DNA of 29,230 bases from CAYQUO01 sp964420835 (GCA_964420835.1 CAYQUO010000028.1:1-29230), one strand, 5' to 3'; counted from the first letter of the stretch, positions 23,496-29,178 are shown. The notes: generated from the sequence alone by a model not told the origin. A program made the numbers and translations.

Positions 23496-23566
23496 CCATC
23501 AGGGGTTTAGCATGTCGGGGTAAAACACACCACTAACAGCCGCCTGTTGTAGTAGGGGAGGATTTC

Positions 23567-24253
23567 ATGGTCGAGGACTATGCACGGGCCTGTTTCGAGA
23601 CGTGGGCAACGTCGACTGTTCGAGCGCTCGCCGTGCGCTCCTACATGCGCGACAAGATCACGCCCACACCGGCTTGCAGGCGCGCGGAAGCTGCTGAGCG
23701 CGACTACCACAGAGCCGAGGGCAAGGCACGAGGAAACGCCAAGCGCCGCCTGATCCACGCGTTGGCTCGTTGGTACGCAGCGCTGATCCGCGCCACGCAC
23801 GAACAACCCGAGCCGGTCGAGGTCCCGGTCCCGGTCACGTCCCGGCACCACCTGCCCATCGTCCTACAGGCTGACATCAACCGGGCCAACGCGCTCAACG
23901 CGCGCCGCCGGGTGACCCAGCTAGTACGAGATCGCACGGCCAAGGCACGCGAGCTTGCGGTCCGGCGCAGCGAGGCCATCGCTCGATGCGACCTCGCGTT
24001 CGCAGGCTATCGATGCGCGCAGCAGCAGTACGAGAAGGCACTGATGAAAGCGCGCGAGGGCAACCCGAACGCGCGAGCGCCACGCGTGTATCTCACCGCA
24101 GTCGAGGAAGCGAAGCGGCACTACGATGCGTGTCGACGCGAGCGCGAAGCCATCCGCCGCGCCACGAGCAACGCTTATTCTTCGATAAGAATGCTAAAAA
24201 TGCGGCACAACAAGCAATATCCACTTGACTCACCATATCTTCTTGAGGTATAA
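23567..24253 (+). CDS. Arg/Ala-rich helical early protein, 228 aa
   Basis: The ATG at 23567 has a strong GGGGAGG site 5 bases upstream. The protein is basic and mostly helical, with long Arg/Ala/Glu stretches (ACRRAEAAERDYHRAEGKAR, ARRRVTQLVRDRTAKARELA, VEEAKRHYDACRREREAIRR) split by a short Pro/Val-rich linker (PEPVEVPVPVTS) at about residues 80-92. A coiled coil or nucleic-acid-binding role is plausible. The last 30 codons are AT-richer than the rest and overlap a strong promoter. Unrecognised. Confidence 0.78.
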   Translation: MVEDYARACFETWATSTVRALAVRSYMRDKITPTPACRRAEAAERDYHRAEGKARGNAKRRLIHALARWYAALIRATHEQPEPVEVPVPVTSRHHLPIVLQADINRANALNARRRVTQLVRDRTAKARELAVRRSEAIARCDLAFAGYRCAQQQYEKALMKAREGNPNARAPRVYLTAVEEAKRHYDACRREREAIRRATSNAYSSIRMLKMRHNKQYPLDSPYLLEV

Positions 24254-24254
24254 T
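24225..24254 (+). promoter_or_regulatory. Strong sigma-70-like promoter at the end of the 228-aa gene
   Basis: TTGACT (24225-24230), 18 bp, TATAAT (24249-24254), overlapping the last codons and stop. Eleven of twelve hexamer bases match. Transcription would begin near 24261 and cover the dyad at 24308 and the 650-bp gene-free leader. Confidence 0.68.
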
Positions 24255-24307
24255 GTTGGGGTGCTGGAGGACTAGACCAGCCATCCGGGGCTTAGTTGCC
24301 GAGGTAG

Positions 24308-24325
24308 CTCTATTCAGGAATAGAG
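24308..24325. repeat. 18-bp dyad CTCTATTC-AG-GAATAGAG, copy 3
   Basis: A perfect dyad about 47 bp downstream of the predicted start of the strong promoter, a roadblock-like position. The arms extend by a G-C pair. Confidence 0.85.
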
Positions 24326-24476
24326 CGACGGATGATCCAAACAATTCGCAGATACGAACGCCAGTCCCGCACGCGTGCGACAGCACGCACCTAGCGAGCA
24401 GGGTGACGAATCAACCCGGCTAAGGCCACACGTGCAAGTGCCCACACGTTCGCGTACATGAACCCGCGACCGAACG

Positions 24477-24493
24477 GGCGACAGAGTGTCGCC
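24477..24493 (+). other. Perfect 7-bp hairpin
   Basis: GGCGACA-GAG-TGTCGCC. No T-run follows, so not an intrinsic terminator by itself. Probably an RNA structure in the long leader. Confidence 0.5.
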
Positions 24494-24588
24494 TCTCGTC
24501 ACGCACATGCAGCTAGGCAGCAAACACCGGGCTATAACCCCGGTAACGGACAATGACCCCAGTGCCACGCACTCCCGCATCTTGTAGC

Positions 24589-24599
24589 GGTAGTGTAGT
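24589..24599 (+). repeat. Directional motif GGTAGTGTAGT, copy 4
   Basis: An exact copy in GCGGTAGTGTAGTTG context, about 310 bp before the next gene. Confidence 0.7.
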
Positions 24600-24671
24600 T
24601 GCGCGCGTGTGGGCTGGCGGGTGATACGCATGGTGTGGGCGAAGGTCAAGCCCAGTGACAGCCTGCGTGTC

Positions 24672-24705
24672 CGCACACGCGTGGCACAGGCCCCACGCGT
24701 GTGCG
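24672..24705. other. 13-bp perfect inverted repeat
   Basis: CGCACACGCGTGG and CCACGCGTGTGCG face each other across CACAGGCC (8 bases). It is one of the strongest hairpins in the window. No T-run follows (TCTTAGACTC), so termination is doubtful; a protein site or RNA element is possible. Confidence 0.65.
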
Positions 24706-24842
24706 TCTTAGACTCATGCCGCGCAGGCGCGTGCTTACGCACGCATAGCCCACGCACATCAGGCGAACCTAACCCACCGGAGTTCTCCGGTCACCACCCT
24801 CGCCAATCAGTCGTCGTGCCCAAGCTCCTGATGCGGTCATGG

Positions 24843-24860
24843 CTCTATTCACGAATAGAG
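24843..24860. repeat. 18-bp dyad CTCTATTC-AC-GAATAGAG, copy 4
   Basis: Perfect arms, AC centre, 50 bp before the ATG of the gene at 24911. Confidence 0.85.
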
Positions 24861-24910
24861 CGCTTCTTAGTGCGCCCGTTCGGACGCACCATCAAGCGAA
24901 GGAGGGCATC

Positions 24911-25117
24911 ATGGCTATGTTCACGGTCATCGAAATCAACGGCGATCACCTGCAAGACTTGGTCGAAAACGGCGACAGTCTCGCGCTCGTCCTGCGCCGC
25001 ATCGCTGCCAACAGGTACGGTTACGAGTATCAGTTGGAGGAGCGTGGTCTCGACCGCGTGATCCGCGTCGTCGGCCAGTTCGGCGAGCGTATGGACCCGA
25101 AGGGGAGGGGCCAATGA
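24911..25117 (+). CDS. Small early protein, 68 aa
   Basis: The ATG at 24911 follows AAGGAGGG, which sets the start against a longer frame that reads through the dyad. The product, MAMFTVIEINGDHLQDLVEN at the start, looks like a small alpha/beta protein with LALVLRRIAANRYGYEYQ and a basic tail. First gene of a run of coupled small genes. Unrecognised. Confidence 0.75.
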   Translation: MAMFTVIEINGDHLQDLVENGDSLALVLRRIAANRYGYEYQLEERGLDRVIRVVGQFGERMDPKGRGQ

Positions 25118-25320
25118 CCCCACGCAAACCGAAGGTCAAGTATTCGGCTGTGCTCACACGCAGGCGCAAGCTGCACATCATGTACGTGTGGGCCATGATT
25201 CGCATCGATCCCGAGTTCTCGCAGACAGCGCAATACAAGTCGGTGCTCAGGATGGCAGAGAAGGTGCACCCTGACACGCTCGCGAGATTCTGCGACACAC
25301 TCAAGAAAGTGACGGCATGA
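25114..25320 (+). CDS. Small basic early protein, 68 aa
   Basis: The ATG overlaps the previous stop (ATGA) with a GGGGAGGGG site upstream. The N-terminal is Lys/Arg-rich (MTPRKPKVKYSAVLTRRRKL) and the rest is helical (VLRMAEKVHPDTLARFCDTL). A nucleic-acid-linked role is possible from charge only. Confidence 0.72.
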   Translation: MTPRKPKVKYSAVLTRRRKLHIMYVWAMIRIDPEFSQTAQYKSVLRMAEKVHPDTLARFCDTLKKVTA

Positions 25321-25400
25321 GCGACGCGAGACGCACGTTGCTTGGTACGACAAGTAGCCATGCTCACGCGGAGTGGCGTGATTGCCACCAAAACCTTTAA
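25317..25400 (+). CDS. Possible 27-aa mini-gene
   Basis: An ATG overlapping the previous stop (ATGA) opens a 27-codon frame, MSDARRTLLGTTSSHAHAEW and seven more residues, ending at 25400. It runs through the first copy of a 27-bp repeat whose second copy is non-coding, which weakens the case. Reported because the coupling is of the same kind as in the neighbours. Confidence 0.3.
   Translation: MSDARRTLLGTTSSHAHAEWRDCHQNL
25331..25357 (+). repeat. 27-bp intergenic direct repeat, copy 1
   Basis: It starts ACGCACGTTGC and ends TTGGTACGACAAGTAG (shared C between them). It matches copy 2 at 25 of 27 bases. The core CTTG-N6-CAAG is a short inverted repeat. Confidence 0.75.
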
Positions 25401-25412
25401 GGAGAACTGACC

Positions 25413-25889
25413 ATGCGCGTTTACCTTCCGGTGTGGGCAACCGAGTTCGGAGACAGCCCCGAGTTCGCCTACCTTGAGTGGACGCCTCAGCTCAAGGCGA
25501 AGATCGAGAGGTTTCAGCAACTGTGCAAGGACGAGGGGGTCGCTTGGTTGTCGATCAACGACAGCGATTTCGTGGCGGGCTGGGACGGGGATGGCTTCAT
25601 GTCCTACGTCATGGGTGGTGAACAGCGGCACAAGATCCGCAGTACGTCGCTGTGGATCAGCGACTGCCGCTTCTACCTCGGCGGCTACTGCGAATGGGCG
25701 GATCACGAATTCGAGACGCCGACCATGAAGGTCGAGGAAATCGAGCAGATGGTCATCGAGGCGGCGGAAGTCGGGTACGTCGTGTGCAAGGAGAACGGCG
25801 AACCGGACGACGAGAAGATCGCGGCGGCGGAGAAGGCGATCCTCGACGCGCGAGGAGTGGGACACAGCAAGATCGTCCGCCCGGCGTAA
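25413..25889 (+). CDS. Hypothetical early protein, 158 aa, acidic
   Basis: The ATG at 25413 follows AAGGAG. The protein starts MRVYLPVWATEFGDSPEFAY, carries aromatic and acidic patches (WDGDGFMSYVMGG, LWISDCRFYLGGYCEWADHE) and ends in a helical, acidic half (VEEIEQMVIEAAEVGYVV, AAAEKAILDARGVG). There are three Cys, with no clear CxxC pair, and no membrane helix. A soluble globular protein of unknown function; an inhibitor-type host-takeover role would be guesswork. Confidence 0.78.
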   Translation: MRVYLPVWATEFGDSPEFAYLEWTPQLKAKIERFQQLCKDEGVAWLSINDSDFVAGWDGDGFMSYVMGGEQRHKIRSTSLWISDCRFYLGGYCEWADHEFETPTMKVEEIEQMVIEAAEVGYVVCKENGEPDDEKIAAAEKAILDARGVGHSKIVRPA

Positions 25890-25915
25890 CGCACGTCGCT
25901 TGGTACAACAAGTAG
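25889..25915 (+). repeat. 27-bp intergenic direct repeat, copy 2
   Basis: Copy 2 begins at the last base of the previous stop codon and runs directly into the GGAGGG ribosome site of the gene at 25924. It differs from copy 1 at two bases. Confidence 0.75.
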
Positions 25916-25923
25916 GAGGGAGC

Positions 25924-26103
25924 ATGGCCACACGCGCACAGGAAGTGACCGAAGCGCTCGCCAATTCGATGAGCGCCGAGGAGCAGCAGTATATGTTCGT
26001 CGCGCTGTTCGCGAGGCTCAGCATCGAGGACATCGCCGAATTGCTGATGGCGTACATGGACGCGCAGGACATCAAGGTCATTCGAGATAGGATCGACGCA
26101 TGA
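25924..26103 (+). CDS. Small acidic helical protein, 59 aa
   Basis: The ATG at 25924 follows GGAGGGAGC. The sequence MATRAQEVTEALANSMSAEE is followed by QQYMFVALFARLSIEDIAEL and a final helix. It looks like an all-helical small protein. It overlaps the next gene (ATGA). Confidence 0.72.
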   Translation: MATRAQEVTEALANSMSAEEQQYMFVALFARLSIEDIAELLMAYMDAQDIKVIRDRIDA

Positions 26104-26378
26104 TTACCAAAGAGGAAGCGATGCAGTTGAAGCACGGCGATGTGATCTATCACGTCAGCGAAACCAATGCTGATGGCACGCCGCTACGCGCTCGCATCAC
26201 AGGCAAGATCAAGGTGCTGAAGCGCCAGCCCGAGGTGTTTCGCATTCCGTTCAAGCACGGGCTGCGTATATACGGTGAACTCAACAACCGCAACAACACG
26301 CGGTGGGCGCTGAGCGAAGCGCGCGCTGTCATGGAAGCGCCGCTCGTCGACGAGACGCAGCGGGGTAACTTCAGGTAG
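26100..26378 (+). CDS. Small conserved-looking phage protein, 92 aa
   Basis: The start overlaps the previous stop (ATGA) with AGGA upstream. MITKEEAMQLKHGDVIYHVS, then NADGTPLRARITGKIKVLKR and PFKHGLRIYGELNNRN look like a small beta-barrel type domain. I recall similar short proteins (TKEEAM.L.HGD.IYHV) in the early regions of other phages, always without a known function. The recall is not verified. Confidence 0.75.
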   Translation: MITKEEAMQLKHGDVIYHVSETNADGTPLRARITGKIKVLKRQPEVFRIPFKHGLRIYGELNNRNNTRWALSEARAVMEAPLVDETQRGNFR

Positions 26379-26386
26379 GTATCGTA

Positions 26387-26662
26387 GTGAGCGCGCCCGA
26401 TCCTGTGTACGAAAGCTGCTATTACTTCGATGGCAGCCTGTGGGTGTATGACGGCTTCTTGGATATGTGGCATGTGGCAGAGCGCACGCTATTCGGCACG
26501 TCGAATGTCGGGCGCAGACCCGTCGTGTTCGCCTGTGGGCGTGCAGCACCGGCAGACGTGCACGACATGAAGGTGCAGTTCGAGGCCCCGCCGCACTATC
26601 CGAGTATGACCATCTGCTCCGAGTGCAAAGTCGATCACCTAACGCAAGTGCTGCGGCGATAG
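26387..26662 (+). CDS. Putative zinc-binding miniprotein, 91 aa (family member 1)
   Basis: A GTG start with AGGT upstream. The frame shows MWHVAERT with His29, then FACGRAAP with Cys50, and ICSEC with Cys77 and Cys80. This His-Cys-Cys-Cys set is spaced as in two other proteins near the right edge (28637 and 28885). Many phages have small proteins of the type WHV...CG...CxxC, thought to be zinc ribbons. Here the zinc site is inferred from residues only. Partner and role unknown. Confidence 0.75.
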   Translation: MSAPDPVYESCYYFDGSLWVYDGFLDMWHVAERTLFGTSNVGRRPVVFACGRAAPADVHDMKVQFEAPPHYPSMTICSECKVDHLTQVLRR

Positions 26663-26680
26663 CTCTATTCACGAATAGAG
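26663..26680. repeat. 18-bp dyad CTCTATTC-AC-GAATAGAG, copy 5
   Basis: It ends so close to the next gene that the right arm runs into the ribosome site (GAATAGAGGAG, GTG at 26688). Binding here could block initiation or a very close promoter. Confidence 0.85.
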
Positions 26681-26687
26681 GAGACTC

Positions 26688-27203
26688 GTGACACACGCAG
26701 CGAAGTTCTTCCCGTTACCCGACACGCCTATGACAGCAGGCGAAGCGGAGCGTTTCGCGCGCAGGATGTATCGCTTCATGGTGGGTGAGACGTTCGCGGG
26801 CACCGTCCACATTGCACGCGGCACGCGTCGCCGCACGTACATCGAGGGGCACAAGGACGTGCCGACGCAGGTGCGCATCGTCGTCAACGCAGGGCAGGGC
26901 TGGCGCACGGTCGTGCGCGAACTGTCGTTGCACCTGTACATCATCGGCAACGGTACATGCTCGTCCGTCGAACACGAGTGGGCCGAGTCGAAGATGGTGG
27001 CCGAGGTGTGGAAGCGCGGCTATCTCGATGGTCGTCTGCAAGACAAACCGAAGGCACCGCCCACCAAGACTGATGTGCAGCGCGCTCGCTACAAGAACGT
27101 GCTCAAGCTCATCAAGCAGTGGGAGTCGAAGCGCAAGCGTGCGAACAACGCGCTGAAGAAGCTCAACACCAAGCGCAAGTACTACGAGAAGCAACTTGGC
27201 TAA
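26688..27203 (+). CDS. Basic early protein, 171 aa, with Lys/Arg-rich helical C-terminus
   Basis: A GTG start 4 bases after AGGAG. The N-terminal half is mixed alpha/beta (GEAERFARRMYRFMVGETFA, VRIVVNAGQGW), with a possible His cluster around RELSLHLYIIGNGTCSSVEH followed by EWAESKMVAEVWKRGYLDGR. The last 60 residues are a basic helix (RARYKNVLKLIKQWESKRKR). Proteins of similar shape (a His-containing core, a GxLxGxL motif, a basic helical tail) are known to me as unnamed phage proteins; I cannot assign a function. It overlaps the next gene by 8 bases. Confidence 0.78.
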   Translation: MTHAAKFFPLPDTPMTAGEAERFARRMYRFMVGETFAGTVHIARGTRRRTYIEGHKDVPTQVRIVVNAGQGWRTVVRELSLHLYIIGNGTCSSVEHEWAESKMVAEVWKRGYLDGRLQDKPKAPPTKTDVQRARYKNVLKLIKQWESKRKRANNALKKLNTKRKYYEKQLG

Positions 27204-27621
27204 GCGCACCGACAAGATCAAGGCGATGTTCGGCAACACCGAGCCGAACGAGCACCTCAAGTATGTAGGACTGTTTCGAGGTCGAGACGCTAGTGGTTGG
27301 CAAGAAGGCGTATCCTCGACCGGTAGTGTAGTTGTTGTCGTGAGCGCAGAGGGTAGCGTGAAGCACGAGCCGCGCACGTGTATGTGCGAACTGTGCTTTG
27401 CGTACAGGGTGTACGACTCGACGTTGGTTCTGTCAAAAGGCGACCGCATCCTAGCCGATAGAGCATTCGAGGATGCACGCAAAGACTGGAAGGAGAGGTA
27501 TGCCATATCAACCGAGGTACGGGAAGGTGGAACTGCTGATGGTGCTGGAGAAGGCGCGCAGCAAGTCGACGAGCCAGTCGACCAAGGACGCGATCCGCCA
27601 AGCGGAGGAGATCGTGCGTGA
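27196..27621 (+). CDS. Early protein with CxCxxC motif, long overlap with next gene
   Basis: A TTG start overlapping the upstream stop; 141 residues. MAKRTDKIKAMFGNTEPNEH, a Val-rich run (SVVVVVSAEG) coded by a directional repeat motif, then CMCELC and a charged helix (FEDARKDWKERYAIS). The last 40 residues (Gly/Glu/Asp-rich) are coded in the same 122 bases as the start of the next gene in another frame and look like a shadow. The gene may truly end late, may carry a frameshift near 27500, or may start at the GTG at 27340 right after the motif. The start is uncertain. Confidence 0.55.
   Translation: MAKRTDKIKAMFGNTEPNEHLKYVGLFRGRDASGWQEGVSSTGSVVVVVSAEGSVKHEPRTCMCELCFAYRVYDSTLVLSKGDRILADRAFEDARKDWKERYAISTEVREGGTADGAGEGAQQVDEPVDQGRDPPSGGDRA
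27322..27332 (+). repeat. Directional motif GGTAGTGTAGT, copy 5
   Basis: An exact 11-base copy inside the open frame at 27196, 8 bases before a GTG codon that could be an alternative start. It is the only copy within a predicted gene. Confidence 0.65.
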
Positions 27622-27706
27622 CCATCACCACACGCACGTCGAGGGTCGCCCGCCGTACGGTGAGGACGCTGCGCCGAAGGGTGCGGCGCTGTACCACGAA
27701 CGCTAA
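27500..27706 (+). CDS. Small early protein, 68 aa
   Basis: The ATG at 27500 follows AAGGAGAGG. MPYQPRYGKVELLMVLEKAR, then a Ser/Lys-rich helix and a His-rich stretch (RDHHHTHVEGRPPYGED). The frame overlaps the end of the preceding frame by 122 bases, and of the two this one has the more protein-like sequence. The His run could bind metal. Unrecognised. Confidence 0.7.
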   Translation: MPYQPRYGKVELLMVLEKARSKSTSQSTKDAIRQAEEIVRDHHHTHVEGRPPYGEDAAPKGAALYHER

Positions 27707-27709
27707 CCG

Positions 27710-27727
27710 CTCTATTCAGGAATAGAG
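27710..27727. repeat. 18-bp dyad CTCTATTC-AG-GAATAGAG, copy 6
   Basis: It lies in the 43-bp gap before the gene at 27750, 22 bp before its ATG and just upstream of its AGGAG site. The arms extend by a G-C pair. Confidence 0.85.
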
Positions 27728-27749
27728 CATCCAACAGGAGATACAGACA

Positions 27750-28640
27750 ATGGCAACGCATCCGAACATCATGCTGGGTTCGCTCAGCATCGGCTGCTGG
27801 ACAGCGCGCAAGATCGACCGCAAGAGCGCGAGCAAGACCGAGCAGGAAGCGGGCGCGAAGGCGGGCACGTCGAGCGCGAGCAAGCACCTGATGGCCAACG
27901 TCACGTCGTTCGAGCGCGTGACCAAGCACGCGTCGGCGACGCGCGCGTGGTGGGGCACGGTGACGCTGCCGTGGTTCGACGGACGTGGTGCGCCGCGCGC
28001 GGTGAACGCGAAGGGCGTGTGGGACCTGAAGCAACTGCTCGGCGAGAAGGAGCGGCAGTACCTCGAACTCGTCGACGAGTTCATCCGCGAGTACCCGTCG
28101 CTGCGCACGCAGCGGCAGTTCGACATGGGCGACCTGTTCGACCCGCGCGAGTTCCCCGAGATGCGCGACCTCAAGCGTCGCTTCTACTTCACCACGTCGT
28201 GGACCTCGCTGCCCAATAGCGAGGACATCAGGCTCGCCGATGGTCTCGACAAGCATGAGGTCGATGTGCTCGTGAAGCAGGCGGTCGAGAACGAGCGCTC
28301 GCGCGTCGAGCAGGCGATGAACCACGCTGCTACGCGTCTGCACGACGTGGTCAAGGCGCTGCACGAGAAGATGGCGATCCCCATCGGGGAGACCGGCAGC
28401 AAGTTCCACAACACCAAGCTGGAGAACATCAGCGAGTTGGTCGAGATCATCCCGATCCTGAATGTGACTAATGACCCGAAGCTCAACAAGCTGGCGCAGC
28501 AGGCGAAGAAGCTCGCCATGAAGTCGCCGGATGAACTGCGCGAGGATGCGGTCAAGCGCGCGGCGACGGCGGACGAGGCGAAGAAGCTGGCCGAGCAGAT
28601 CGCCGGGCTGTTCGACGTGACGGTGACGGAGGACGATTGA
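27750..28640 (+). CDS. DUF3150-like protein, 296 aa
   Basis: The ATG at 27750 follows CAGGAG. The N-terminal part (LGSLSIGCWTARKIDRKSAS), a TRAWWGTVTLPWFDGRGAPR segment, LVDEFIREYPSL and FDPREFPEMRDLKRRFYFTT match what I know of DUF3150-type proteins, which in phages and plasmids often neighbour a MoxR-type AAA ATPase and a VWA (CobT-like) protein. The C-terminal 130 residues are helical and charged. If right, those partner genes are expected beyond the right edge. Function of the set is unknown. The assignment is by memory of the pattern, not by search. Confidence 0.68.
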   Translation: MATHPNIMLGSLSIGCWTARKIDRKSASKTEQEAGAKAGTSSASKHLMANVTSFERVTKHASATRAWWGTVTLPWFDGRGAPRAVNAKGVWDLKQLLGEKERQYLELVDEFIREYPSLRTQRQFDMGDLFDPREFPEMRDLKRRFYFTTSWTSLPNSEDIRLADGLDKHEVDVLVKQAVENERSRVEQAMNHAATRLHDVVKALHEKMAIPIGETGSKFHNTKLENISELVEIIPILNVTNDPKLNKLAQQAKKLAMKSPDELREDAVKRAATADEAKKLAEQIAGLFDVTVTEDD

Positions 28641-28888
28641 GCGTCGAGCTACCTGCGCGGATGCAGATCAGCCACGACTGTGTGTATGCGAAGCACGGGT
28701 TGTGGCACATCACTCGTGGTGCGTATACGTATGCGTATTCCAACACCGAGGCGTGGATGGCGTACACGGTGTGCGATCTCAACGTCGCCATCATCATCAC
28801 CGCCAACACTCAGGGCAAAGACAGCAAGTGGTGCCCTGAGTGCGTGAAGTGGGCGGCGGACCGCATCATTCGGCAGGACTTCTCATGA
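28637..28888 (+). CDS. Putative zinc-binding miniprotein, 83 aa (family member 2)
   Basis: A TTG start overlapping the DUF3150-like stop (TTGA), with GGAGG upstream. LWHITRG gives His24, TVCDLN Cys46, and WCPECVKW Cys66 and Cys69. The C-terminus CVKWAADRIIRQDFS is close to that of the next gene (CRSWIADKILRGDFT). This is evidence of duplication. A small zinc-ribbon-like fold is inferred. Confidence 0.75.
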   Translation: MSVELPARMQISHDCVYAKHGLWHITRGAYTYAYSNTEAWMAYTVCDLNVAIIITANTQGKDSKWCPECVKWAADRIIRQDFS

Positions 28889-29178
28889 GTCTCCCCGAGG
28901 TATTCCCCGGCTTCAAGAAGGAGTACTCGTTCGCCCGCATTCAGGGTGACGACAAGTACCACGTGATCGCACCTGATCGTGAGCGAATGTTCGGCACGAC
29001 GTTCAACATGGGCCAGATCATGCAGGGTAAGAACTGGTACGTGAAAACGATGTGTGGTGTGCAGGTGGACGGTTACCCACCTGCGATGGGAATCACGTAC
29101 GTCGAGCCGTTTGACAGCATCTGCATGGGCTGTCGATCATGGATCGCCGACAAGATACTGAGAGGTGACTTCACGTGA
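28885..29178 (+). CDS. Putative zinc-binding miniprotein, 97 aa (family member 3)
   Basis: The ATG overlaps the stop of member 2 (ATGA). KYHVIAP gives His26, KTMCGVQ Cys57, and ICMGC Cys80 and Cys83; the end CRSWIADKILRGDFT matches member 2 at 9 of 18 aligned residues from the CxxC onward. Same spacing logic as members 1 and 2. Its stop overlaps the next start (GTGA). Confidence 0.75.
   Translation: MSLPEVFPGFKKEYSFARIQGDDKYHVIAPDRERMFGTTFNMGQIMQGKNWYVKTMCGVQVDGYPPAMGITYVEPFDSICMGCRSWIADKILRGDFT

Larger units (their letters stand above)
22922..23566 (+). promoter_or_regulatory. 645-bp gene-free early intergenic region 1
   Basis: No convincing gene on either strand. An 87-codon GTG frame at 22991-23254 crosses both repeat motifs and lacks a ribosome site, so it was not accepted. 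The region holds three directional GGTAGTGTAGT-type motifs, one 18-bp dyad, short direct repeats, a GCGTAGC/GCTACGC inverted repeat at 22998-23027, a TTGACA at 23421 without a good -10, and a TATAAT promoter candidate near its right end. It is likely a control region, perhaps with untranslated RNA. Confidence 0.55.
24254..24910 (+). promoter_or_regulatory. 657-bp gene-free early intergenic region 2, strongly structured
   Basis: No convincing gene. Frames of up to 150 codons have the Arg/Ser/Cys-rich look of shadows and no ribosome site. The region starts with a strong promoter, then has an 18-bp dyad at 24308, a perfect hairpin at 24477-24493, a directional motif at 24589, a 13-bp inverted repeat at 24672-24705, a second dyad at 24843 and a short hairpin at 24870-24889, before the ribosome site at 24898. 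It could be a long regulated leader or contain a non-coding RNA. Confidence 0.55.

Noticed and set aside
24296..24330. tRNA-like D-arm (GGTAGCTC...GAGC) around dyad copy 3
   Set aside because: No acceptor, anticodon or T-arm can be formed around it; the similarity comes from the dyad itself.
24839..24910. N-terminal extension of the 68-aa gene that reads the dyad as ALFTNRA
   Set aside because: Translations of the dyad (ALF.NRA) appear in several unrelated frames simply because the dyad is repeated; the ATG at 24911 has a strong ribosome site.
24609..25061. A 150-codon plus frame across the second gene-free region
   Set aside because: Arg/Ser/Cys-rich shadow-like translation, overlaps the better-supported gene at 24911 in another frame, and has no ribosome site.
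25373..25388. GTGGC-GTGATT-GCCAC hairpin as a terminator
   Set aside because: Only 5 bp of stem and no T-run; it lies just before an active ribosome site.
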